This document shows, in pieces, positions 46,471-56,017 of a DNA stretch of 64,000 nucleotides. This DNA is from Halothermothrix sp. Lineage in GTDB: Bacteria; Bacillota; Halanaerobiia; DY22613. The position numbers and the translations under genes were made by a program. The notes beneath the pieces are model-generated. The model saw nothing but the letters and a program-made list of their open reading frames with translations, made no database searches and was not told the DNA's origin. Location of the stretch: the NCBI GenBank assembly GCA_016841825.1, contig JAENYK010000007.1:174846-238845 (forward strand), given 5' to 3'. The first letter of the stretch is position 1. Each line of letters starts with the position of its first letter.

Positions 46471-46755
46471 TCATTCCGCTTTCTTATTCAACCTGATAAA
46501 ACTTCTTTCATATTGAGCAGTTTTGCCTACCACATAAGATAAATCGGTTTGAATGGTATCTAGACGTTCGTTCAGCTGCTCTTCCAGATGCTCTATCTGA
46601 TCACCGCGCAAGGAGTGTCCATCGAAGAGAGCGGTAATTTTAGTACCATAACTCTACTCCATGCGGAGTTGATTATTTTTTATGTCTTGAACCTCTTTTT
46701 CGATGCCACTCACTTTTTGAACCAGCAACTCCAGCATTTCTCGATCTGTCACCAT
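46471..46755 (-). pseudogene. Coiled-coil gene paralogue broken by an in-frame TAG
   Basis: From the ATG at 46755, well placed after GGAGGTG, the frame reads MVTDREMLELLVQKVSGIEK and stops at TAG (46654-46656). It continues in the same frame with SYGTKITALFDGH and ERLDTIQTDLSYVVGK to TGA at 46471. Aligned to 43901-44182, the TAG stands where the paralogue has Gln, so a CAG-to-TAG change explains it. The full length would be about 94 residues, matching the paralogue. Confidence 0.78.
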
Positions 46756-46814
46756 AGTCACCTCCATGTTTCTGCTTTTCGATCTACCCAAGACTTTTAT
46801 TGTAGCATTTTTCC

Positions 46815-48774
46815 ATTTCAATACACGCACCCGCGTGGGATGCAACCAACTATAGATATAGTATATCATTGGTTTGTTAAAATTTCAATCCACGCACCCG
46901 TGTGGGGTGCGACAGATTACGTCTCTACAGTTTGACGCTCTTTTTGTATTTCAATCCACGCACCCGTGTGGGGTACGACCAAATGTATAACAGATGTTAG
47001 ACACCAAAAAGGAGATTTCAATACACGCACCCGTGTGGGGTGCGACGGGAATAGGGAGTATGTTGTAGTTCACGAAGATGATATTTCAATCCACGCACCC
47101 GTGTGGGGTGCGACACAAATTTCCAATTTTATAACCTGGCAATTGCTTTATTTCAATCCACGCACCCGTGTGGGGTGCGACGCTTGCTGGTAAAGCTGGT
47201 ACTATAAGTGCTACTATTTCAATCCACGCACCCGTGTGGGGTGCGACTAAAATTATCTATAGTAATATAACTTTGTATCAACATTTCAATCCACGCACCC
47301 GTGTGGGGTGCGACGCACCCTGAGTCGACCTATATGCTCGTACATCTCAGATTTCAATCCACGCACCCGTGTGGGGTGCGACTGGCGCTGCCATCGGAAG
47401 AAAGGGAAGAGTTTCTGATTTCAATCCACGCACCCGTGTGGGGTGCGACGTTTGCTGCCTCTAATATATAAGATTGATAAAAAAATTTCAATCCACGCAC
47501 CCGTGTGGGGTGCGACGAGTGCCTCTAATTGTGCCTCCTTCCTCGTTAAGATTTCAATCCACGCACCCGTGTGGGGTGCGACTTCTATACCAGCCCCATT
47601 TGATCAGGTCATTAGGAATTTCAATCCACGCACCCGTGTGGGGTGCGACGAATATCTTCTAGTTTTAAAACTCGTTCTCTTCTATTTCAATCCACGCACC
47701 CGTGTGGGGTGCGACTTAATCATTATATAAATGGATATGAGATAAAAAGTATTTCAATCCACGCACCCGTGTGGGGTGCGACTTTTGCTTTTATTATATG
47801 TTGTTTCGGAGTAAGTATTTCAATCCACGCACCCGTGTGGGGTGCGACCTCTGTCTTCCTTCTCAACAAACATACTACCTGTATTTCAATCCACGCACCC
47901 GTGTGGGGTGCGACTCTTTCTTTAGTAAATCTTCTATTGCTTCATCAAATTTCAATCCACGCACCCGTGTGGGGTGCGACGCAGGGTCTATTTTTAATCG
48001 CCCAGTGCACCATCTATTTCAATCCACGCACCCGTGTGGGGTGCGACTGGGGCTGGATTTGAATACACAGAGGATATGGTTATTTCAATCCACGCACCCG
48101 TGTGGGGTGCGACCTTCAGCCAGCTTTTCCCTCTTGAATTTGTCAGATTTCAATCCACGCACCCGTGTGGGGTGCGACGCAATCCTGATATAAGCTGTTC
48201 CAGTTCTCTGATAATTTCAATCCACGCACCCGTGTGGGGTGCGACAGTTTGTATTGGAAACATCTAGCAATCTAAACGAATTTCAATCCACGCACCCGTG
48301 TGGGGTGCGACTCAAGAAATCGAGGTAGGGGAACTAATCCCCTAATTTCAATCCACGCACCCGTGTGGGGTGCGACACACGAACATAGGAGGCTTAAGGC
48401 TGAGACATGGAGATTTCAATCCACGCACCCGTGTGGGGTGCGACTGTAGCAATCACTTGGTAGATATAATCGGGCTAATTTCAATCCACGCACCCGTGTG
48501 GGGTGCGACTGGAGAGACAGCCACTATATGGCTACTCTTTGGAATTTCAATCCACGCACCCGTGTGGGGTGCGACGAGCCGAAGCGAAAGAACTATTATC
48601 GGTATCATCAATTTCAATCCACGCACCCGTGTGGGGTGCGACACAAACAATAGTAAAGTGTTTAAATTATCTGATAATTTCAATCCACGCACCCGTGTGG
48701 GGTGCGACCTTCGAATCCTTGCAATGTACCCAAAAGCCCGTTATTTCAATCCACGCACCCGTGTGGGGTGCGAC
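46815..48774 (-). CRISPR. CRISPR array 2, type I-C-like repeats, 29 intact repeats plus a degenerate one
   Basis: Repeats run from 46882 to 48774 with 28 spacers, and a degenerate distal repeat lies at 46815-46846. The repeat equals that of array 1 except for the loop (plus strand CCGTGTGG instead of CCGCATGG). Repeats 2 and 3 from the left carry single changes. The spacer at 47248-47282 matches the doubled spacer of array 1 with one extra T at its left end. The leader is on the right. No cas genes are in the window. Confidence 0.97.
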
Positions 48775-48941
48775 GGTACCCAGAGAAAACGCAGTAATAC
48801 CAACGTCTCATTTGACGGTTTCCGCGAACCTCAAAAATCTCCTACATTTTTCACCTAAAAATTTGGGCTTAAATCGTCTCAAGCTAGATGTAACAACGGG
48901 TGCGAACCTCCCGGGGTTTTTATGTGTGCTTCAGGTTCGCG
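48775..48941 (-). promoter_or_regulatory. Leader of CRISPR array 2
   Basis: Nearly identical to the array 1 leader and in the same position relative to its array, so both arrays should recruit the same adaptation machinery. Confidence 0.85.
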
Positions 48942-49052
48942 GAGAATTAACCAGATCTAATAGAAAAATGTGTTTGTAGTTAAGTATCTGACTTCTGCAT
49001 TAATCTGTTTAGGTTCTCCCTTAATTGCAGTTTTTATAATTATATACAATTT

Positions 49053-49420
49053 TTAGTCTCCCGAATCCGACAAACCACAGTACTCTTTTTCTCCTTCTAT
49101 TGACCAACTATTCACAACCACCTCCCCATAGTACGAAGATGCATTAACAAATTCAAAAGTGTTGTCACCAATCCATTCAATAAATAAACCCCCATGAGTT
49201 ATTTTATTTTTATCGTTAGTGATAAAAATAATATCTCCTGGCTTAACTGTGTCCAAATGTACTAATTGGATATCCCACCTCAAACATAAGGTTTACCAAT
49301 TTGTTCAAGTGCTAGTTCTAACACTTCCTGGGCTTCATTTTCTGTCACTAAAACTTGATTTATAGAAGTATTGGAACACTCAAATAATACTATTGTTAAA
49401 AATAAAATAAATATGTATGT
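49053..49420 (-). pseudogene. Remnant of an NlpC/P60 lipoprotein
   Basis: A minus-strand frame reads a lipoprotein-like signal (FLTIVLFECSN) and then EAQEVLELALEQIGKPYV, followed by TGA where the family has Trp, and GG. Another frame resumes VKPGDIIFITNDKNKITHGGL and NTFEFVNASSYYGEVVV to the stop at 49053. The segment with the catalytic DCSG is missing, so a deletion and a nonsense change inactivated a cell-wall hydrolase. No start codon is left at the front. Confidence 0.75.
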
Positions 49421-49865
49421 TAATTTTTAAGCTGTTGAACTTTTTCAACAGCCTGAATAGAGCATACGTTATATTTTAAATTATACCATAAATTAATTTA
49501 AAAGGCAATTTAGATAATAATAAAACCACCAAAATAGCGGTTTTATAGTACATATTTCAATAGTATCAACAAATATCCCATCCCTACAGGTAAAAGATTA
49601 TTAATTTTTATTCATTCATGATCTCTTCCGGCTTCATGCTAGACCTAACAAAAAGATCGCTTCAATTTAAGGCAATTCAATTCTTTTGCTTTGAATAGAT
49701 TTATCAATCACAACACAGGGTAATGTCCTCTTTTTGTAATTAATCTCAATCTAAACGCCTCCAAAAGCTAAACAGATATATAAGATTATTAATCATAAAT
49801 TCCTTACTCCTAAAATAATTATAGAAAGACAACATGATAGTATTAAAGATTGGGGGACGAACATT
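49421..49865. other. Gap before ylbJ
   Basis: It holds a CTGTTGAA/TTCAACAG hairpin at 49431-49452 and a weaker AAAACC/GGTTTT one near 49523-49546. A short minus-strand stretch near 49555-49650 reads MKPEEIMNE, a stop, then LLPVGMGYLLILLKYVL. It may be another membrane-protein remnant. The ylbJ Shine-Dalgarno (GGGGG) lies at the right end. Confidence 0.35.
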
Positions 49866-51107
49866 GTGGAGCAAAAATCTCTTCGCAGACAGTGGGTAAT
49901 TTTAGCTTTAATATCTGTATTTATAACAGTCTGTATGGTTATTTATTCAGAAGAATCTTTTGAGGCAGCTGTGAGCGGATTAAGAATCTGGTGGAACGTT
50001 GTATTCCCAGCATTGCTGCCGTTTTTTATTCTGGCAGAAGTTTTAATGGGGCTAGGAGTAGTTAATGCCATGGGAGCATTGTTGGAACCTCTTATGAGAC
50101 CGGTATTTAGAGTACCAGGAGTTGGAGCTTTTGCTTTAGCAATGGGTCTAGCGTCCGGTTACCCAATTGGTGCAAAGATTACTGGTAATTTGAGACGGAA
50201 AAAATTGTGTTCACGCATAGAGGCTGAGCGTCTTCTGTGTTTCACTAATACAGCTGATCCTCTCTTTCTGGTTGGAGCTGTTGCTGTCGGAATGTTTGGT
50301 AATGCTTCGCTAGGCTTTGCTCTGGCAGGAGCGCATTACACCTCCAGTATTGCTTTGGGGCTAATCATGCGCTTTCACGGAAGAAAAGAAGAAAGAAAAG
50401 GTGACATTATCGCAGAACCCACAAAACGAGGAAATATTGTTATTCGAGCATTAAACGCTTTATATGCTGCCCGCAAGGAAGATGGGCGCTCCTTCGGGCA
50501 ACTGTTGGGAGATAGTATCACTGGATCTGTGCAATCGTTATTATCAATTGGGGGATTTATTATAATATTTTCAGTAATCACGCAGATAATAACTTCTGTT
50601 GGAATTGTAACTATTTTGACAAAAATTATCATGTTCATTCTTGCTCCTTTTGGGGTTGCTGAATCCATGGTATTACCGATAATCGGTGGTATTTTTGAAA
50701 TCACTAATGGCTCCGATCTGGCAGCCAGAGCAATTGCCCCTCTCTTTCAACAAATTGCAATTTGTAGTGCAATTATCGCTTGGTCAGGTTTATCCGTCCA
50801 TGCGCAAGTGGCTTCAATGGTTAATGGTACTGATATAAGAGTTAAGCCCTATATATTCGCCCGGATACTTCATGCAATTCTGGCAGCGTTATGCACTTTC
50901 ATCTTTTTGAGTCCAACAGTTAGTGTTCTGATGCCAGTACATATGCCGCTTATCTTTAATGATTCTATTTATACTTTAGGGTTCTCCGCCAGATTCAATT
51001 TCATCTTAAATAATCTGCTATTACTTCTTGGAGTTATGATACTGTCTTCGTTGATAATAACTCTATTTCAGCGAATAAAAATCATCATCTATAGATATAA
51101 AGAATAG
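49866..51107 (+). CDS. ylbJ: Sporulation integral membrane protein YlbJ
   Basis: The 413-residue membrane protein has about eight hydrophobic segments and the nucleoside-recognition/Gate-type pattern FPALLPFFILAEVLMGLG, VPGVGAFALAMGLASGYPIGAKITGNL and FTNTADPLFLVGAVAVG. In Bacillus YlbJ is made under sigma-E and is needed for spore cortex and dipicolinic acid transport. It normally neighbours ylbK and ylbM but here lies 30 kb away, beside the CRISPR arrays. The start is GTG and the stop TAG. Confidence 0.93.
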   Translation: MEQKSLRRQWVILALISVFITVCMVIYSEESFEAAVSGLRIWWNVVFPALLPFFILAEVLMGLGVVNAMGALLEPLMRPVFRVPGVGAFALAMGLASGYPIGAKITGNLRRKKLCSRIEAERLLCFTNTADPLFLVGAVAVGMFGNASLGFALAGAHYTSSIALGLIMRFHGRKEERKGDIIAEPTKRGNIVIRALNALYAARKEDGRSFGQLLGDSITGSVQSLLSIGGFIIIFSVITQIITSVGIVTILTKIIMFILAPFGVAESMVLPIIGGIFEITNGSDLAARAIAPLFQQIAICSAIIAWSGLSVHAQVASMVNGTDIRVKPYIFARILHAILAALCTFIFLSPTVSVLMPVHMPLIFNDSIYTLGFSARFNFILNNLLLLLGVMILSSLIITLFQRIKIIIYRYKE

Positions 51108-51113
51108 TATTAG

Positions 51114-51146
51114 AGGCCAGTACAAGAACATGCACTGGCCTTTTTA
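51114..51146 (+). terminator. Terminator of ylbJ
   Basis: AGGCCAGT(a)CA/TG(c)ACTGGCCT stem followed by TTTTTATTT. Confidence 0.9.
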
Positions 51147-51365
51147 TTTCTGAAAATGCGTACTTTTTTGATTGATTTATATTCAATAAACTCATCGTCA
51201 ATTAATATCAGTTTGCTGTATTAGTAAAACACAAACGACGTTTAGTCTCTATTCTTAAATACAAATTTTCCATTCTCAAAAGATCCCAACATATGTTCGA
51301 TTTATTATATTAATTTGCAGGAAAAATTACCCTACTTAACGAATCTATCTATAAATCAAACATCT

Positions 51366-51410
51366 AAAGGAGGTGAGTAGTCGCCCTTAATTAACCTGGC
51401 GACTATAATT
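51366..51410 (+). promoter_or_regulatory. Shine-Dalgarno separated from GTG by a hairpin
   Basis: AAAGGAGGTGAG (51367-51377) is followed by a 7-bp hairpin AGTCGCC/GGCGACT (51379-51404) and then ATAATT before the GTG at 51411. Linear spacing is 37 nt, too far. With the hairpin folded it becomes about 11 nt. No better start is seen between. Confidence 0.55.
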
Positions 51411-52592
51411 GTGAACAGGATATTTACTCAAGTAAGATGTGCCCTTTTAATCACTCTTTTACTCATTGCATTATCTTCCACACTTTTAGCTTCTGATGAA
51501 TTGCTCAAAGTCCATTTTCTGGACGTAGGCCAGGCAGATTCTATAGTTTTACAGCTTTCCAATAAACAGGTCATGGTTATTGATGCTGGTAATAATGCAG
51601 ACGGTCCAATGATAGTCGAATATATTCGCAACCTGGGGATCAAAAAGATAGATTATCTAATTGGAACACATCCCCATGAAGATCATATCGGTGGATTAGA
51701 CGAGCTAATCAAATCTTTTGAGATTGGCAAAATCTATATGCCAAAGATCACTCATAATACCCAGACTTTCGAAGATGTGCTCTTAGCAGTTCAGGCTAAA
51801 GGCCTAAAGATCACCAGTGCCGCATCTGGAATGGAGATCTTAAAAACAACCGATCTCAATGGAATCATTCTCGCGCCAAATAGCAGTAACTATGATAATT
51901 TGAATAATTGGTCTGTTGTCGTCAAATTAATCTATAAGAATACTTCATTTATCTTCACTGGCGATGCTGAAATAGAATCAGAACAGGAAACACTGAATTC
52001 GATGGTTGATCTTAAAGCAGATCTATTAAAGGTAGGCCACCATGGAAGTAGCACTTCTACCAGTGCACAGTTCTTAAAAGCAGTTGATCCTACATACGCC
52101 GTTATTTCAGTTGGAACTGATAACAAATATGGTCATCCAGCAGCATCTACTATCAATTTACTACAACAGTCTGGCATACAGATTTATCGTACAGACCAAC
52201 AGGGAACTATTATTGTCACAAGTGATGGTAAGAAGATTCAATTTAACCAGAAACCCATGAGTGCCATTGTGACTTCCAATACCCCTGCCAGTATTGTTAT
52301 CACCAATGTAGATCTCCAGGGAGAGACAGTTACCCTCAAAAATACAGGTAACACTTTAGTAGATTTAAGTAATTGGAATTTAAAGAGTGTCAATGGAGAC
52401 CAGAGTTTTAATTTTCCTCAGGAAACTCTGCTAAAAGCTGGAGAATCTCTTAAAATCGTGAGTGGTAAACAAGCCCAGAATGGGAAGAATACCCTACTCT
52501 GGACCAATAGTTATATCTGGAATAATGATGGTGATCCCGCTATCTTATATAATTCTAATGGGATAATAATCTCTGAATTTGGAGGGAAATAA
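51411..52592 (+). CDS. Secreted ComEC-like MBL-fold hydrolase with lamin-tail domain
   Basis: The 393-residue protein has a signal peptide (about 1-27) and an MBL-fold domain of the type fused in ComEC: FLDVGQADSIVLQL, THPHEDHIGG, FTGDAE and KVGHHGSSTSTSAQFL. It has a C-terminal lamin-tail (LTD) domain from about residue 290 (VDLQGETVTLKNTGNTLVDLSNWNLK). It may be an extracellular nuclease or phosphodiesterase. The DUF3006 gene follows directly, a pairing common for this family. Confidence 0.87.
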   Translation: MNRIFTQVRCALLITLLLIALSSTLLASDELLKVHFLDVGQADSIVLQLSNKQVMVIDAGNNADGPMIVEYIRNLGIKKIDYLIGTHPHEDHIGGLDELIKSFEIGKIYMPKITHNTQTFEDVLLAVQAKGLKITSAASGMEILKTTDLNGIILAPNSSNYDNLNNWSVVVKLIYKNTSFIFTGDAEIESEQETLNSMVDLKADLLKVGHHGSSTSTSAQFLKAVDPTYAVISVGTDNKYGHPAASTINLLQQSGIQIYRTDQQGTIIVTSDGKKIQFNQKPMSAIVTSNTPASIVITNVDLQGETVTLKNTGNTLVDLSNWNLKSVNGDQSFNFPQETLLKAGESLKIVSGKQAQNGKNTLLWTNSYIWNNDGDPAILYNSNGIIISEFGGK

Positions 52593-52784
52593 ATGTTAAT
52601 TATCGACCGTTTTGAAGGAGATCAGGCAGTAATCGAATTTGACAGCGTTACCTTTGATATTCCCAGATCTGCTTTGCCCGAGGAAGCAGAAGCAGGTGAT
52701 ATAATTTCGATTAACTTAGAAAAAAATAAGAGTATCAGCCGAAAAAATCGTATTAATAAACTAAGTGAAGAGCTATTTGAATAA
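52593..52784 (+). CDS. DUF3006 protein
   Basis: A 63-residue protein beginning MLIIDRFEGDQAVIEFDSVTF, with the DUF3006 pattern and IPRSALPEEAEAGDIISI. Such proteins are small beta-barrel-like and accompany ComEC-like MBL genes. The ATG directly follows the upstream stop codon, with GGAGGG before it. Confidence 0.9.
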   Translation: MLIIDRFEGDQAVIEFDSVTFDIPRSALPEEAEAGDIISINLEKNKSISRKNRINKLSEELFE

Positions 52785-52795
52785 ATAAGTGAACA

Positions 52796-52830
52796 AAACC
52801 CGCCACCTCTATCATATAGGTGACGGGTTT
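52796..52830. terminator. Bidirectional terminator
   Basis: AAACCCGcCACCT/AGGTGaCGGGTTT lies between the convergent DUF3006 gene and the next minus-strand gene. Confidence 0.75.
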
Positions 52831-52831
52831 G

Positions 52832-53308
52832 TTAATTTCCTTTTTCACTTTGGATTATTAAGAGATTATTCTCCAGACTATCCTTCAAAAGTGCCAATTC
52901 ATTACCTCCAAGCTTAATTACTGTATAACGGTCTTCCTCCTCCGCTTCCATAATCTTATTCAAATAAACAGTTCCTGATTCAAAATCCAGATAACATCTG
53001 GCATCCCAAAGTCCTTCAGCAATCAGGCGAAATGGATAAGAATCTTCAGGAATAGAATCAGTCTTCACTGCTACCAGTTCTCCAGTATAAACAGCATCAA
53101 GAAAATTTCTCCAGACCATCTTATGGGACAGACTCCATTCATCTTTTAAGTGAATCAACATCTGAGTATTATGTACTAATACCCGATCATAATAGTCTCT
53201 CACTTCAGAATGAGGATTATCTTTTTTCGGCATCTGATAAAATCCATAAGCAATTATGGAAAGAATGACTATCCACAAAACATAGGACAAAATATCACTA
53301 TTCTTCAT
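52832..53308 (-). CDS. Small membrane-anchored protein, unknown
   Basis: From the ATG at 53308 (GGAGG 7 nt upstream) it has 158 residues: one membrane segment (about 6-24) followed by a soluble acidic domain. I do not recognise a family. It lies 25 nt after the C45 gene on the same strand, so the two are probably co-transcribed and may work together at the membrane surface. Confidence 0.72.
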   Translation of the reverse strand: MKNSDILSYVLWIVILSIIAYGFYQMPKKDNPHSEVRDYYDRVLVHNTQMLIHLKDEWSLSHKMVWRNFLDAVYTGELVAVKTDSIPEDSYPFRLIAEGLWDARCYLDFESGTVYLNKIMEAEEEDRYTVIKLGGNELALLKDSLENNLLIIQSEKGN

Positions 53309-53332
53309 AGCCAATCCTCCAATCAATAAAGA

Positions 53333-55021
53333 CTATAAACCTAGTTCCTTATCTATCTTATTAAGTTCAGCTGTGACTCTATCCAAAATATATTCTTCCG
53401 GTGCATCCTGCAAAATAATATTCTCCAAAATTTCCCTGGCTATAATAAAATCATTATTACCTTTATGAGCCAGGGCCAGCTCTAATTCTACCATGTATGG
53501 TCGCAAGTAATAAACATTTTTACCGTTTCGAATCCATTGACCATCACCGACTAATGGAAGCAGCTGATGATAGAGCTGAATAGCCTGATCGAATTTCCCA
53601 ATCTGCAGATAAAAATAAGCTTCTTCCTTTAATACATGTATTGTTTCTAACTCTTTTTGCTCAAATCTGGCAATCACCTGGTTGATCTTTAAATCCGTCC
53701 AATAGTCCAGATTATTCCGATGAAACCAGTGTTGGGAAGCAAAATAAGAGTCACTAACCATGGTTTGTCCAATATACTGTAATGGATTTTTGGCAGTAGA
53801 ATTAAATTTAAATCCCCAAAAAATACCAGAGGCAGCCGGTACTACATCATTAATACTAATCCAGATCTCTTCCCTCATCGGTAAGAACACTACACTTTGA
53901 ATATTCATACCGTTAGCAATAGGCCTAACACCGTCCTCTTCTACCAGTCTATCGTCCAGAATTCCAATCATCTCAATAAGATTTAAAGGGGTAGTAGAAT
54001 TTTGATAATAATGAGCCAGTCGTTCAGCCTGGTGCTGTCGATATCTACTCTCAGAAGATTCCTCATTTTCGTTCTCCTCACGTATTAGCTCAAAATGATT
54101 AGCAGCAGCTACCATATCAGTGATATAGTCAGAACGGGAAACTAGCCATCTGGGTGTAAACTCAAAAACTGTTCCTTTACCATCCTGTCTACTGGTAACC
54201 ATCAAATTATTTCCAATGGTTCGGCGACTGGAGACTAAAATCTCTTCTACCTGTTGAATATTTTTCGCAGATTCCATGATCTCCCGATAGAGAATTCCTG
54301 ATGGTACTCCAAAGATCGTGTCATATTTTATCTCCGAGGTCATACTTCCCAGCGATAGCCCGGCTTCATTCATTCCAGTAAGTATACCAATAAAACCTGG
54401 CCAACCTACTGAGACTACCTGCTGCTGGTTTTGAACAGCATACACCAATACCACCTGCCGATTCCACAGAGAATGAGCCAGGTTGTAATCCAAATTTCGC
54501 CCATGAACGATCTCTCCATTCTGAGTATAATCACCCCAGACAGATATATTGGTACACTGATTGAGATTAAATAGATCATCATAAATATTAATTAATATAA
54601 CATCCTGTAATAACACTCCAGCCCCATCGGCGATCCCCTTCATCTCCAGACGGTACTTTTCGGGAATATATTGAAAATAAGTCCTGGTAACATAATTTAG
54701 ATAACCATCTTTAAGTATTCTTTGTAAACTTCCATTGGTTCTCAAAATATCATCCATCACATCCAAAAGACTGTGAATCTCTGTTTTCAACAGCTCTCCA
54801 TGTTGATAACCGACTTCATAGGGTGTACCATGAAGGTTCACGATAGTCAGATCACCAACAACTTGCTTCTGTCCCTGGGAGACAGTGGGTTGTGTATAGA
54901 CAGTGGTGGCTGTAAGCGACAAAGGATTATATATGTATACACCAACACTTATCAGCAGAATCACCAACAGACTTATAATTGCTTTAAAAACTGTTTCAGG
55001 ACTACCTTTAGAATTTTTCAT
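53333..55021 (-). CDS. C45-type autoproteolytic hydrolase/acyltransferase with C-terminal TPR-like region
   Basis: The 562-residue protein has an N-terminal membrane anchor (about 10-30) and an Ntn-hydrolase domain like C45/phospholipase B-like proteins: LHGTPYEVGYQHGELL, the likely nucleophile Cys in LNQCTNISVWG, and GEIVHGRNLDYNLAHSLW. About 130 C-terminal residues are helical with TPR character (YFYLQIGKFDQAIQLYHQLL). It probably cleaves acyl or peptide amides outside the cell; the substrate is unknown. Confidence 0.83.
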   Translation of the reverse strand: MKNSKGSPETVFKAIISLLVILLISVGVYIYNPLSLTATTVYTQPTVSQGQKQVVGDLTIVNLHGTPYEVGYQHGELLKTEIHSLLDVMDDILRTNGSLQRILKDGYLNYVTRTYFQYIPEKYRLEMKGIADGAGVLLQDVILINIYDDLFNLNQCTNISVWGDYTQNGEIVHGRNLDYNLAHSLWNRQVVLVYAVQNQQQVVSVGWPGFIGILTGMNEAGLSLGSMTSEIKYDTIFGVPSGILYREIMESAKNIQQVEEILVSSRRTIGNNLMVTSRQDGKGTVFEFTPRWLVSRSDYITDMVAAANHFELIREENENEESSESRYRQHQAERLAHYYQNSTTPLNLIEMIGILDDRLVEEDGVRPIANGMNIQSVVFLPMREEIWISINDVVPAASGIFWGFKFNSTAKNPLQYIGQTMVSDSYFASQHWFHRNNLDYWTDLKINQVIARFEQKELETIHVLKEEAYFYLQIGKFDQAIQLYHQLLPLVGDGQWIRNGKNVYYLRPYMVELELALAHKGNNDFIIAREILENIILQDAPEEYILDRVTAELNKIDKELGL

Positions 55022-55206
55022 ACCAGCACATCCTTTGTATCTTTTTATATCCGTATATTTCTTCCCTTACACCTTATATCCTCCTTTGAAAAGTTAAATT
55101 AGGTTACGAAAAAAGATGTTATTTTACATCTCAATTCTTCTGACGGCAGGATATTCTCGAAAAATCACGAATATTGTTTAACATAAAAAGGAAAGGAGTT
55201 TTCCAA

Positions 55207-56007
55207 ATGGAATCAAAACTTATACTAATTTTGCTGATAGTAATCATCACTCTCTTTAACCTGACCCCAGTATTTGCTGCAGACACAAAAGCTAACATAC
55301 TCTTTGATGCCGGGCATGCTGAAGATGCAGGTAATGCAGACTGGGTGATCCAGGGGGCATATTCCGATTTTGCTACCCTATTAAAAAAACATGGTTTCAA
55401 TGTCAGTGACACCCGGGACAAGTTGACTGAAGGGCAATTAAAAAAATATGATGCCCTGGTTATTGCTGAACCAAACTCTGTGTTTGCACCAGAAGAACAA
55501 AGAGCCATCATTGAATTTATTGCCTCTGGAGGTGGAGTCTTTTTTATTGGAAACCATATAGAATCTGACCGCAACAGAAATGGAATTGACTCGGTAGGTG
55601 TTTTTAATCAATTCGTCGGAGAATTAGGTTTTACCTTCGAAAATGTTAACTTTCTTCGAGCCAATCTCTCTGCAGAACCTGTTAATGGTGAATATATTGA
55701 ACATCCCGTAACTTATAAAGTCAAAGCCATGGCCATCTGGTCTGGTACGAGTATCAAAATTCATGACCCTAAGCGAGTTCAAGGTCTGATTATGTTCTCC
55801 AAATGGCTCTATGGACAACCTGCTTTAGCTGTTGGAACCCACGTTCTTGGACGTTTTGTCATCGTTGGAGACAGTGCTATTTTTGATGACGGCAGTGGAA
55901 CTAACCCGATGGAAAACCTCCATAAAGGGTTTATTGAATTTGATCATCAACAACTGGCCCTGAATGCAATCAATTGGCTTACCGAGCAGCCCAATGAAGA
56001 CTACTAA
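55207..56007 (+). CDS. Secreted protein with GATase1/DUF4350-like domain
   Basis: From the ATG at 55207 (AAAGGAG 8 nt upstream) it has 266 residues with a signal peptide (about 1-23). The mature part starts NILFDAGHAEDAGNADW and has YDALVIAEPNSVFAPEEQRAI and FIASGGGVFFIGNH. This resembles class I amidotransferase-like folds in DUF4350 and ABC auxiliary proteins, usually without catalysis. A binding role outside the membrane is likely. The family call is tentative. Confidence 0.78.
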   Translation: MESKLILILLIVIITLFNLTPVFAADTKANILFDAGHAEDAGNADWVIQGAYSDFATLLKKHGFNVSDTRDKLTEGQLKKYDALVIAEPNSVFAPEEQRAIIEFIASGGGVFFIGNHIESDRNRNGIDSVGVFNQFVGELGFTFENVNFLRANLSAEPVNGEYIEHPVTYKVKAMAIWSGTSIKIHDPKRVQGLIMFSKWLYGQPALAVGTHVLGRFVIVGDSAIFDDGSGTNPMENLHKGFIEFDHQQLALNAINWLTEQPNEDY

Positions 56008-56017
56008 TATAGCAGGA

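Noticed and set aside
44371-48979. Many repetitive frames with HAPAWGAT/HAPVWGAT/NPRTRMGCD motifs
   Set aside because: They are translations of CRISPR repeats in different frames, not proteins.
42570-49865. cas genes or another defence system near the arrays
   Set aside because: I looked at all long frames in both strands; none resembles cas3, cas5, cas8c, cas7, cas4, cas1 or cas2.
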